NCBI RefSeq assembly: GCF_025398255.1
Contig: NZ_JAODNW010000023.1
Span: 20,056-84,055 of the forward strand
Source of the DNA: Chelativorans intermedius
GTDB taxonomy: Bacteria; Pseudomonadota; Alphaproteobacteria; Rhizobiales; Rhizobiaceae
Length of the DNA stretch: 64,000 nt
Reading direction: 5' to 3'
The notes below the pieces were generated by a model. The model worked only from the letters and a program-made list of their open reading frames with translations, was not told where the DNA came from and did not search any database. Below are positions 43,214 through 51,141 of this stretch, in pieces; the first letter of the stretch is position 1, and each line of letters begins with the position of its first letter. Made by a program: the position numbers and the translations under genes.

Positions 43214-44095
43214 TCACGTGTAGTGGACCCGCCGCTCGATCAGCCGGAACTGAACGACGGTCAGGATGAAGACGAGCACCATCAGGATCACCGACTGGGC
43301 CGACGAGCCGCCGAGATCGTTGCCGCGAAAGCCGTCGAGGAAGACTTTGTAGACGAGCGTCACCGGGTTGTTGGCCGGCTCGTTCTTGGTCATCAGGTCG
43401 ATGACGCCGAAGGTGTCGAACAGCGCATAGGTGATGTTGATGATGAGCAGGAAGAAACCGGTGGGCGCCAGCAACGGAAAGGTGACGGTCCAGAAACGGC
43501 GCAGACCCGACTTGCAGTCGATCACCGCTGCCTCGCGCACCGAGTGGGGGATGCCCTGCAGGCCGGAAAGGAAGAAGATGAAGTTGACCGGGATCTGCTT
43601 CCACACCGAGACGACGACCATGGCGAAGGCCGTGTCCCAATAGTTCACACCGACGCGCATCTGCCAGCCGAACCAGGCGGCCACATCCACCAGCGGGCCG
43701 ACATGCTGATCGAAGAGGAGGATGCCGAGAAGGCCGGCGACCGGCGGCGCCACGGCATAAACCCACATCAGGAGCGTGCGGTAGGTCTTGGCCCCGCGCA
43801 GGATTTCATCTGCCTTCACGGCGAGCACCAGCGCAATCGCCAGCGAAAAGAAGGTGACGAGCAGGGTGAACCACACGGTGAAACGCGCCACCCGCTGATA
43901 CTCCGCCTGCGTCAGCGCGGCGGCATAATTGTCGAGGCCGACGAAGGTGGAGCCGAAGCCGAAGGGATCCTCCAGAAAGAAGGAGGAACGCACCGCCTCG
44001 CCCGCCGGCCAGTAGAAGAAGACCACCACGATGGCAATCTGCGGCAGGACGAAGAAATAGGGCAGCCAGGAATGGCCGAAGGTCACACGTTTCAT
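43214..44095 (-). CDS. ugpA: sn-Glycerol-3-phosphate ABC transporter permease
   Basis: The 293-residue permease has six helices, a first helix LPYFFVLPQIAIVVVFFYWPAG and the EAA-type segment (HSVREAAVIDCKSGLRRFWTVTFPLLAPTGF). It resembles UgpA. I chose ATG 44095; upstream residues are not conserved-looking. It lies 88 nt after ugpB, the longest gap in the operon. Confidence 0.94.
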   Translation of the reverse strand: MKRVTFGHSWLPYFFVLPQIAIVVVFFYWPAGEAVRSSFFLEDPFGFGSTFVGLDNYAAALTQAEYQRVARFTVWFTLLVTFFSLAIALVLAVKADEILRGAKTYRTLLMWVYAVAPPVAGLLGILLFDQHVGPLVDVAAWFGWQMRVGVNYWDTAFAMVVVSVWKQIPVNFIFFLSGLQGIPHSVREAAVIDCKSGLRRFWTVTFPLLAPTGFFLLIINITYALFDTFGVIDLMTKNEPANNPVTLVYKVFLDGFRGNDLGGSSAQSVILMVLVFILTVVQFRLIERRVHYT

Positions 44096-44183
44096 GACAG
44101 CATTTTCCTGCCGGTCGTTTTGCAAAAGGCATGGGAGGCGCGAAACCGCGCCTCCACACACAAGTCTTGTCGCGGGCTTCGCG

Positions 44184-45479
44184 TCAGGAAGCCGTGCGGG
44201 CGAAACGGTCGAGCAGCTTGTTGCCTTCTTCCTCGATGGTCTCGAACGCATCGTCGACCGTCGTCTGACCGGAGAAGATCTTTCCGTACTCGCGATTCAT
44301 GACGTCGCGGATCTGGACGTAGAAGCCCATGCGATAGCCCTTGGTCCACTCGCCGGCCGGCAGGTTGAGCTGCTTGATTCCCACCTCGGCGGCAGGAACG
44401 CGCTCATAGTGGCCATCTTCCCTGGCCAGCTCGTAGGCGGCCTGGGTGATCGGCACATAGCCCGTCTCGCGGTGCCACAGATACTGGACCTCCGGCGAGG
44501 TGAGATACTCGAAGAAGCTGGCCACCGCCCTGTTCTCCGCCTCGCTCTTGCCGGACATGGCAAACAGAGCCGCACCGCCGATGAAGGTCTGCTTTCCCTC
44601 CTCGATGACCGACTGCCAGTAGGGCAGGTAGTCGGCACCGAACTCGAAGTCCACCGACTGGCTCAGGCCGCCGAAGGAGCCGGAGGAGCCGAGCCAGATG
44701 GCCACCTTCTCCTGCTCGAAGGGCGTCTGGTTGTCGGCCCAGGCGGCGCCGTAGAACTGGAACCAGCCCTTCTCCTGCCACTCAAGCAGCTTGCGGAAAT
44801 GGTTCTTCAGGGCATCGTTGTTGACGAGCAGGCGCGTATCGGCCGCCCCGTCGTAGCCGTTGTTGTTGGTCGCGAACTGAAGATTGTGCCGCGACATGAA
44901 GTTCTCGGTGAAGATCCAGGGCAGGTGCGACTGGGCAAGCGCCACATAGCCCGCCTCCTTGAGCTTGGGCGCGATCTGCTCGAACTCCTCCCAGGTCTTG
45001 GGAGGCTCGACACCCGCCTTCTCCAGCGCCGCCTTGTTGTAGTACATGATCGGCGCGGAGGAGTTGAACGGCATACCGATCATCTTGCCGCTGGAATCGG
45101 CATAGAAGTAGCGCACACCCGAAATATAGTCGTTGATGTCGAAACCGGCACCGGCCTCCTTGAGCAGATCTTCGACCGGAACGACAGCACCCCTGGCGCC
45201 GATGATGGTGGCGGCACCGGCGTCGAAGACCTGCAGGATGTGCGGCTGCTCGCCGGCGCGGAAGGCGGCGATGCCGGCGGTAAGCGTCTCCTCGTAGGTG
45301 CCCTTGAAAACCGGGGTCAGCTCCACCTCGTCCTGCGAGGCGTTGAAATTCTGGGCGATCTCGTTGACCACCTCGCCCAGCCGGCCGCCCATGGCGTGCC
45401 AGAACTCGATCCGCGTCTCGGCCCAGGCCGTGGCGCTGGTCGACAGCAGAAGCGCTGCCGCAAATAGCTGTCTGATCAT
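44184..45479 (-). CDS. ugpB: sn-Glycerol-3-phosphate-binding periplasmic protein
   Basis: The 431-residue solute-binding protein has a signal peptide (QLFAAALLLSTSATAWA) and the UgpB features IEFWHAMGGRLGEVVNEIAQNFN, PFNSSAPIMYYNKAALEKAG and FIGGAALFAMSGKS. It captures glycerol-3-phosphate and glycerophosphodiesters. The start at 45479 has AAGGAGG 10 nt upstream. A possible PHO box lies about 90-100 nt upstream, consistent with phosphate-starvation control of ugp operons. Confidence 0.95.
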   Translation of the reverse strand: MIRQLFAAALLLSTSATAWAETRIEFWHAMGGRLGEVVNEIAQNFNASQDEVELTPVFKGTYEETLTAGIAAFRAGEQPHILQVFDAGAATIIGARGAVVPVEDLLKEAGAGFDINDYISGVRYFYADSSGKMIGMPFNSSAPIMYYNKAALEKAGVEPPKTWEEFEQIAPKLKEAGYVALAQSHLPWIFTENFMSRHNLQFATNNNGYDGAADTRLLVNNDALKNHFRKLLEWQEKGWFQFYGAAWADNQTPFEQEKVAIWLGSSGSFGGLSQSVDFEFGADYLPYWQSVIEEGKQTFIGGAALFAMSGKSEAENRAVASFFEYLTSPEVQYLWHRETGYVPITQAAYELAREDGHYERVPAAEVGIKQLNLPAGEWTKGYRMGFYVQIRDVMNREYGKIFSGQTTVDDAFETIEEEGNKLLDRFARTAS

Positions 45480-45762
45480 CTTTCGATCCTCCTTGAAGGC
45501 CACGCATCCATCGTTGCGATGGGCGCACTGGTAGGAGGCATCGATGACAAGCGCTTGATGGTTCCATTACATCTGTGTGACACTCACAGAACGATCGGCC
45601 ATGGCGCATGCCGAGCTGAGAATCGGGCTCCCCGCAGCCACCGCTTCCGCACCTGCGCCGGGGGCAGGCACGGCGGCGGGCCCATGCGTCTCCGGCGCGC
45701 ATCGGTGCTTGCGGGCAGGCCCGGACGCGGCCGGGAAACGGGAGATCAGAACCGGGGGCGCG
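45480..45762. promoter_or_regulatory. Divergent promoter region of ugpB and the LysR gene, with a candidate PHO box and palindrome
   Basis: Read on the ugp strand, GTGTCAC-ACAG-ATGTAAT (45583-45566) resembles the PHO box CTGTCAT-N4-CTGTCAT at 10 of 14 positions. It lies about 87-104 nt before the ugpB start. Overlapping it, CTGTG-N7-CACAG (45573-45589) is a perfect 5-bp inverted repeat that could instead be the LysR operator. The rest of the gap holds no gene. Confidence 0.45.
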
Positions 45763-46674
45763 ATGAACCTCACCTTCCTCGAAACCTTCATCTGGGCGGC
45801 GCGACTGAAGAGCTTCACGCTGGCCGCCGACCGCATGAACGCCACGCAGGCGGCGGTGTCCGCCCGCATCGCGACGCTCGAGCGGGAGCTGGGGGTGAAG
45901 CTCTTCCACCGCGAGCCGCGGGAGGTGAGGCTGACGCCGGAGGGCGTGTTCGCGCTCGAACGCGCCGAGGGCCTGGTGCGGGCAGCGCAGGACTTCATCA
46001 ACGACATCGGCGCCAAGGAGCGGCTGCGCGGCACGGTGCGCATCGGCGTGATCGACACCATCTCGCATAGCTGGCTCATTGACCTCATCAGGAGATCGAA
46101 GACGCTCTATCCGCAGGTCAATATCGAGCTGACCGCCGATACAAGCCTGCGCCTGACCGACCTTCTGCTGGCCAACGAGATCGACGTGGCGCTGATCATG
46201 GGGCCGGTGCGCGCCGCCGATGTCGTGAACATCGACCTTTGCACCTATACCTGTGTATGGACGGCGTCGCCCGAACTGAACCTGCATGGCCGCCAGCTCG
46301 ACGTGGACGATCTCGCCGCCTTTCCGATCATCTCCTTCCCCAAGGGCTCCCAGCCTCACGAAGCGTTGCGCCACTATTTCCACCGCCATCTGGAGGCCGG
46401 CACGGTGCTGTATGCCACCAACTCGCTGGCCACCATCATGCGCATGACGATCGACGGCATCGGCGTGGCCGCCATACCGCCGCCGGTCATGCGGCGCGAG
46501 CTGGCGCGCGGCGAACTGGTTCCCCTCGATGTCCGACAGCCCTTTCCGCCCTTGAGCTTCCAGGCCGTCTATATCGACAGCCCGACCTTCGTGCTGCCGG
46601 GTGCCATCGCCCATCTGGCGCGCGAGGTGGCGCGCGCCTTCTGCAACCGCAGCGATCCATCGGAAGCCTGGTAG
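45763..46674 (+). CDS. LysR family transcriptional regulator
   Basis: The 303-residue regulator has the LysR HTH (FLETFIWAARLKSFTLAADRMNATQAAVSARI-type block in two parts) and a periplasmic-binding-like effector domain (GTVRIGVIDTISHSW and LRLTDLLLANEIDVALIMGP). The effector is unknown. It is divergent from the ugp operon and lies directly upstream of the nitrilase-RraA-TRAP genes in the same direction, so it probably activates them. Confidence 0.93.
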   Translation: MNLTFLETFIWAARLKSFTLAADRMNATQAAVSARIATLERELGVKLFHREPREVRLTPEGVFALERAEGLVRAAQDFINDIGAKERLRGTVRIGVIDTISHSWLIDLIRRSKTLYPQVNIELTADTSLRLTDLLLANEIDVALIMGPVRAADVVNIDLCTYTCVWTASPELNLHGRQLDVDDLAAFPIISFPKGSQPHEALRHYFHRHLEAGTVLYATNSLATIMRMTIDGIGVAAIPPPVMRRELARGELVPLDVRQPFPPLSFQAVYIDSPTFVLPGAIAHLAREVARAFCNRSDPSEAW

Positions 46675-46778
46675 GGCACCGGCACAAATTTTTCTTATGG
46701 CAACCGCCAAAAATATTGCGTTGGACATGCAGGACCGGCGCGGAGACCATTCCCTCGTGCAAGAAAGACGAGGGTGCC

Positions 46779-47579
46779 GTGAAGATTTCCATCGTTCAGA
46801 TGAATTCCCAGGGAGACAAGGCCGCCAACATCGCGGCGGCGAAGGATCTGGTCGCCAAGGCCGCCGAGGACCGCCCGGACCTGATCGTGCTTCCCGAATA
46901 TTGGGCGCTCCTGGGCGACGGGCCGGCGGAGTTTCACGCCAGCGCCGAGGCGTTTCCCGAAGGAGAGGCCTATGCCGCCATGGCCGAGCTCGCCCGCCGC
47001 CACGCGGTGACGCTGCACGGCGGCAGCATTGTCGAAAAGCACGGCAATGCCTTCCACAACACGACCGTGGTCTTCGCCCCCGACGGCAGCGAGATCGCCC
47101 GCTATCGCAAGATCCACCTGTTCGACGTGGACGTTCCGGGCGGCGTGAGCCACCGCGAAAGCGCCACCATCGCGCCGGGCTCGGACATCGTGACCTACCG
47201 GTGCAAGGGGCGCACCGTGGGCTGCGCCATCTGCTACGACATCCGCTTTCCCGAGCTTTTCCGCGCCCTGCGCGACCGGGGAGCGGAGGTCATCGTCCTG
47301 CCTGCAGCCTTCACGCTGATGACCGGCAAGGACCATTGGGAGGTGCTGGCGCGCGCCCGGGCCATAGAAACCCAGACGCATTTCGTGGCCGTCGGCCAGT
47401 ACGGCACCCACGCAGGCGGCAGAAAAGCCTGCTTCGGGCACAGCATGGTGATCGACCCGTGGGGGCATGTGACGGCGCAGGTGGGAGACCATGTCGGACA
47501 CACCACCGTGACGATCAACCACGAATATCGCGACCGCGTGCGCCAGAACGTGCCGGTCCACAATCACCATGTGCTGTGA
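46779..47579 (+). CDS. Carbon-nitrogen hydrolase (nitrilase superfamily)
   Basis: The 266-residue enzyme has the Glu-Lys-Cys triad: Glu in LIVLPEYWALL, Lys in RYRKIHLFDVDVPGG and Cys in GCAICYDIRFPELF. It resembles Nit1/Nit2-type omega-amidases or N-carbamyl hydrolases. The start is a GTG at 46779 with GAGGG 5-9 nt upstream. Neighbouring RraA-like and TRAP genes suggest hydrolysis of an amide-containing organic acid, which is inference. Confidence 0.9.
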   Translation: MKISIVQMNSQGDKAANIAAAKDLVAKAAEDRPDLIVLPEYWALLGDGPAEFHASAEAFPEGEAYAAMAELARRHAVTLHGGSIVEKHGNAFHNTTVVFAPDGSEIARYRKIHLFDVDVPGGVSHRESATIAPGSDIVTYRCKGRTVGCAICYDIRFPELFRALRDRGAEVIVLPAAFTLMTGKDHWEVLARARAIETQTHFVAVGQYGTHAGGRKACFGHSMVIDPWGHVTAQVGDHVGHTTVTINHEYRDRVRQNVPVHNHHVL

Positions 47580-47586
47580 GGCGCCG

Positions 47587-48264
47587 ATGTTTCAGATCAA
47601 TCCTCTGCCGCCGCAGATTCCCGAGACCACCATCAGGCGGCTGGAGCAGGTCGAGACCGCAACCGTTGGCCACTTCCTGCACAGCCAGTTCGCCGACAAC
47701 CGCCTGCGGGCGGTGCTGGCGGACAAGCGCGTTGCCGGCACGGCCGTCACCCTGCGCATTCCCGGCGCCGATTCCACGCTTCTGCACCATGTGCTGGCGC
47801 TTGTGCGGCCGGGCGACTTTCTTGTGATCGACCGGGGCGGCGATACCAAGCACGCCTGCTGGGGCGGCGTCGTCACCAATGCCGCCAGGCTCGCTGGCGT
47901 GGCGGGCGCGGTGATCGACGGACCTGCCACCGATTTCAGCGAGATCCGGCGCTGCGACATGCCGGTGTGGTGCACCGGCCCCGCCCCTATCACCACCAAG
48001 CTTCTCGGCCTGGAAGGTGCCTTCAACGTGCCTGTCTCCGTCGGCGGGCAGGCGGTGGAGCCCGGCGACGCGGTGCTGGCCGACGAGAGCGGGGTGCTGT
48101 TCCTGAAACCGGACCAGTGCCTGGCCGTGGCCGAACGCGCCATCGCCATGCAGGAGCGGGAGCTGACGGTTCTCGAAAGGCTCCGCAACGGCGAGAAGCT
48201 TCCCGACATCACGGGAGCGAGCGAGAAGGTGGCGGCCGGCATGCGCTCGCTCGCCGCCGAATAA
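47587..48264 (+). CDS. RraA-like protein (4-hydroxy-4-methyl-2-oxoglutarate aldolase family)
   Basis: The 225-residue protein has the RraA/HMG-aldolase pattern: ATVGHFLHS, LLHHVLALVRPGDFLVIDRGGD, ACWGGVVTNAARLAGVAGAVIDGPATDFSEI, and the PGDAVLADESGVLFLKP end. The Arg-Asp metal-binding part (DGPATDFSEI region) resembles the class II pyruvate aldolases rather than the E. coli RNase inhibitor. It starts 7 nt after the nitrilase stop, so the two are cotranscribed. Confidence 0.9.
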   Translation: MFQINPLPPQIPETTIRRLEQVETATVGHFLHSQFADNRLRAVLADKRVAGTAVTLRIPGADSTLLHHVLALVRPGDFLVIDRGGDTKHACWGGVVTNAARLAGVAGAVIDGPATDFSEIRRCDMPVWCTGPAPITTKLLGLEGAFNVPVSVGGQAVEPGDAVLADESGVLFLKPDQCLAVAERAIAMQERELTVLERLRNGEKLPDITGASEKVAAGMRSLAAE

Positions 48265-48301
48265 ATGTTGGACAAGGCTCGAAAAAATGGGAGAGAGTGA
48301 G

Positions 48302-49309
48302 ATGAAGGCATTGAGAAAAGCAGCGCTGGCTGCAGCCGCGACGCTGGTCGTCGCCGGCCTGAGCTTCGAGGCGTCCGCCGAAACCTGGCGCATGGCCCAC
48401 AAGATGCCGGCGGACTCGGTGGAAGGTCGAGTCTTCCAGGCGTTTGCCGACCGCATCGCCGAAAAGACGGATGGCGCGATCACCGTTCAGGTCTACCCCA
48501 ACGAACAGCTCGGCAAGGACGACGCCATTCTGGAACAGCTCCAGATGGGCACGGTGCACATCTATCCCGAAGGCTCCTCCTACCTGCAGAAATGGGTGCC
48601 GGAGATGCAGTTCGTGAGTGCGCCCTTCCTGTTCGACGACCGCGAGCACTGGGCGCGTTTCATGGCGTCCGACCTCGTGAAAGACTGGCATGAGCGCATC
48701 GAGACGGAAGCCGGCATCACGGTGATCGGCGACCCCACCGCCATGGTGCGCGGCCCCTACCGCGTGATGGTGGTCAAGAAGCCGGTCGCATCGCTCGAAG
48801 ACATTCAGGGCCTGAAGCTGCGCCTCCACCCGGACGAGCTGGCTGCCGCAGCATGGCGCCATCTGGGCGCCGAGGTGCGCACGCTGGCCTGGACCGAGGT
48901 CTACGAGTCGCTGGGCCGCGGCATCGTCGAGGCCGTGAACAGCCCGATTGCCCTGGTCGAGCCGATGCGCTTCTACGAGGTGGCGCCGCATGTGGTCCGC
49001 CATGACGAATATCCGCAGGGTCTGGCCTTCATGGCGAATGCCGCCGCCTGGAACGCGCTCGACGAGGAAACCCGCGCCCAGGTCCTTGAAGCCTATGACG
49101 AGGTGGCCGCGGAATCGGCTGCGGAAACCTTGAACGCGGCCAACGAGTCCATCGAGCGCATGAAGAAGGAGGGCGTGACCTTCTTGCAGCTCGACACCGC
49201 CCCCGTGGTGGAGCGGATGCAGCAGCTCTACGAGCAGATGCGCGAGAACGGCGAGCTGCCCGAGGGCTTCCTGGAGACGGTGGCGGAAACCCGCCAGATC
49301 GACGGATGA
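48302..49309 (+). CDS. dctP: TRAP transporter substrate-binding protein (DctP type)
   Basis: The 335-residue protein has a signal peptide (AALAAAATLVVAGLSFEASA) and a DctP body: ETWRMAHKMPADSVEGRVFQAFADRIAEKT, FVSAPFLFDDREHWARFM, and a conserved Arg in VVKKPVASLEDIQGLKLRLHP that usually binds the substrate carboxylate. Substrate is therefore probably a carboxylic acid. ATG 48302 is one of two close starts. Its stop overlaps the dctQ start (ATGA). Confidence 0.92.
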   Translation: MKALRKAALAAAATLVVAGLSFEASAETWRMAHKMPADSVEGRVFQAFADRIAEKTDGAITVQVYPNEQLGKDDAILEQLQMGTVHIYPEGSSYLQKWVPEMQFVSAPFLFDDREHWARFMASDLVKDWHERIETEAGITVIGDPTAMVRGPYRVMVVKKPVASLEDIQGLKLRLHPDELAAAAWRHLGAEVRTLAWTEVYESLGRGIVEAVNSPIALVEPMRFYEVAPHVVRHDEYPQGLAFMANAAAWNALDEETRAQVLEAYDEVAAESAAETLNAANESIERMKKEGVTFLQLDTAPVVERMQQLYEQMRENGELPEGFLETVAETRQIDG

Positions 49310-49812
49310 TCGCGAAGGCCCTGGATGCGGGCCTCGGCCTGTGCGAGCGGGTTTTCCTGGTCGCGGCAAACGGCCTGCTTCTGCTGATGTTGGCGATCAA
49401 CCTCGCCAACATCCTTTCCAGGCTGCTGTTCGACCTCGGCATCATCTGGGTCTTTCCCTGGACCGAGGTGCTGTTCGTCTGGATGATCTTCCTCGGCTTC
49501 TTCGTGATCTACCGCCGGGGCCAGGACATTTCCCTGGACATCCTCGTCCGCCAGTTCGGGCCGAGGGTGCGCGCCATGCTGCGCATTCTGGTGGGCTGCA
49601 TCGTGATCGGCCTGCTGCTGCTCATCCTTTACCAGGCGCCGATCCTGGTGCCCCGGCAGGTGGGACGGATCGACCTTGTGGGCATCCAGCGCTATTGGCT
49701 CTCCGTCCCCTTCTTCATCTCATGCGCGCTGATCGTGCTGCAGTTCGTGCTCGACATCATCGTCAGCACGCGCACGCTCGCCACCGAAGCCAGACCCGTG
49801 GAGGAAATGTGA
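49306..49812 (+). CDS. dctQ: TRAP transporter small permease (DctQ type)
   Basis: The 168-residue protein has four membrane helices (VFLVAANGLLLLMLAINLAN, WTEVLFVWMIFLGFFVIY, ILVGCIVIGLLLLILYQA and VPFFISCALIVLQFVLDII). It matches DctQ, which bridges DctP and DctM. The start is within the dctP stop and the stop lies 1 nt from dctM, so translation of the three is coupled. Confidence 0.92.
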   Translation: MIAKALDAGLGLCERVFLVAANGLLLLMLAINLANILSRLLFDLGIIWVFPWTEVLFVWMIFLGFFVIYRRGQDISLDILVRQFGPRVRAMLRILVGCIVIGLLLLILYQAPILVPRQVGRIDLVGIQRYWLSVPFFISCALIVLQFVLDIIVSTRTLATEARPVEEM

Positions 49813-49813
49813 C

Positions 49814-51100
49814 ATGGTGGCGGTTGGCCTGTTCGCAACCTTCGTGCTGCTGCTTGCCATCCGGGTGCCGATCACGGCGGCCATCGGCGTGGCGGTCGCC
49901 GGCGCCCTCATCGCCTCGGGCTTCGCCGGCAATCTGTGGATCATTCCCATGAAGGTGCTGGAGGCGGCGGGCAATTCCTCGCTGCTTGCCATTCCCTTCT
50001 TCGTGCTTGCCGGCAACCTGATGAACGCCGTGGGCATGACCGAGCGGATCTTCAACTTCGCCAATGCGCTGGTGGGCCACTTCCGGGCCGGCCTGGCGCA
50101 GGTCAACGTGCTTGCCTCGGTGATGCTGGCCGGCGGCACGGGCGCGGCCGTGGCCGATATCGCCGGCCTTGGGGCCGTGGAAATCAAGGCCATGCGCGAA
50201 CGCGGCTACAAGCCCGCCTTCGCTGCAGCCATCACCACCGTTTCGGCCATCGTGGCGCCCTTCATCCCGCCTTCCGTGCCCCTCGTCGTCTACTCGTTTC
50301 TCGCCAATGTATCGGTGGCACGAATGTTCCTGGCGGGCATCGTTCCCGCCTTCCTGATCGCCGGGGCATTGATGGTCTTCAACCGCTTCCTGGCGACCCG
50401 TCAGGACTTCCCGCGTGAACCGCGCGCCTCGCTGGGCGAGATCTGGCGCCACGCGCTGACCGGCGCAGCGGCGTTGATCGCCCCGGCCATCATCATGGCC
50501 GGCATCCTGACGGGCACGACCACCGCATCGGAGGCCGGCGTTCTGGCCTGCGCCTATATCCTGCTGCTCGGCTTCCTCTTCGGCACGCTCACCTGGGGCA
50601 CGCTCATCAAAGCCACCACAGAGACCATGCTGATCACCTCGATGATCATGATCATCATCGGCTTCGCAAACAGCATGGGCTGGCTTCTGGCCATCGAACA
50701 GGTGCCGCAGACCCTGGCGGCCACCATTCCCGATCTGGTGGACAGCGCCTTCTTCTTCCTGCTGGTAACGATACTCGGCATGCTCATCATCGGCTGCTTC
50801 ATCGACGGCGTGACCATCAAGCTGCTGCTGGTGCCCATTCTGCTGCCGCTGGTCGACTCCTATGGCATCGACCGTGTTCACTTCGGCATCGTGGTGCAGA
50901 TGTCGATCATCCTCGGCATCGCCACCCCGCCGCTCGGCATCGGTCTCTATATCGTCTCGCGCATCGCGGCCGTGCCGGTGGAAGAGGTGGTGCGCTCCGT
51001 CATCCCCTACTTCATTCCGCTGACCGCGGTGCTGGTGCTTCTGGCGGGCTTTCCGCAGATAAGCCTCTGGCTGCCCGATCTTCTGATGGGCCCGCGATAG
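49814..51100 (+). CDS. dctM: TRAP transporter large permease (DctM type)
   Basis: The 428-residue protein has about 12 membrane helices with the DctM motifs NLMNAVGMTERIFNFANALVG, TVSAIVAPFIPPSVPLVVY and GVLACAYILLLGFLFG. It carries out sodium-coupled import of the DctP ligand. It closes the nitrilase-RraA-dctPQM operon and ends in a hairpin. Confidence 0.94.
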   Translation: MVAVGLFATFVLLLAIRVPITAAIGVAVAGALIASGFAGNLWIIPMKVLEAAGNSSLLAIPFFVLAGNLMNAVGMTERIFNFANALVGHFRAGLAQVNVLASVMLAGGTGAAVADIAGLGAVEIKAMRERGYKPAFAAAITTVSAIVAPFIPPSVPLVVYSFLANVSVARMFLAGIVPAFLIAGALMVFNRFLATRQDFPREPRASLGEIWRHALTGAAALIAPAIIMAGILTGTTTASEAGVLACAYILLLGFLFGTLTWGTLIKATTETMLITSMIMIIIGFANSMGWLLAIEQVPQTLAATIPDLVDSAFFFLLVTILGMLIIGCFIDGVTIKLLLVPILLPLVDSYGIDRVHFGIVVQMSIILGIATPPLGIGLYIVSRIAAVPVEEVVRSVIPYFIPLTAVLVLLAGFPQISLWLPDLLMGPR

Positions 51101-51109
51101 CGCGGGCCC
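51088..51109. terminator. Terminator hairpin containing the dctM stop
   Basis: GGGCCCGCG-ATAG-CGCGGGCCC is a perfect 9-bp stem whose loop includes the dctM stop codon TAG (51098-51100). The convergent ALDH gene ends at 51142. No U-tract is present. Confidence 0.65.
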
Positions 51110-51141
51110 GCCGCACCGGGACGCGACGCGGCCGGGTCAGG

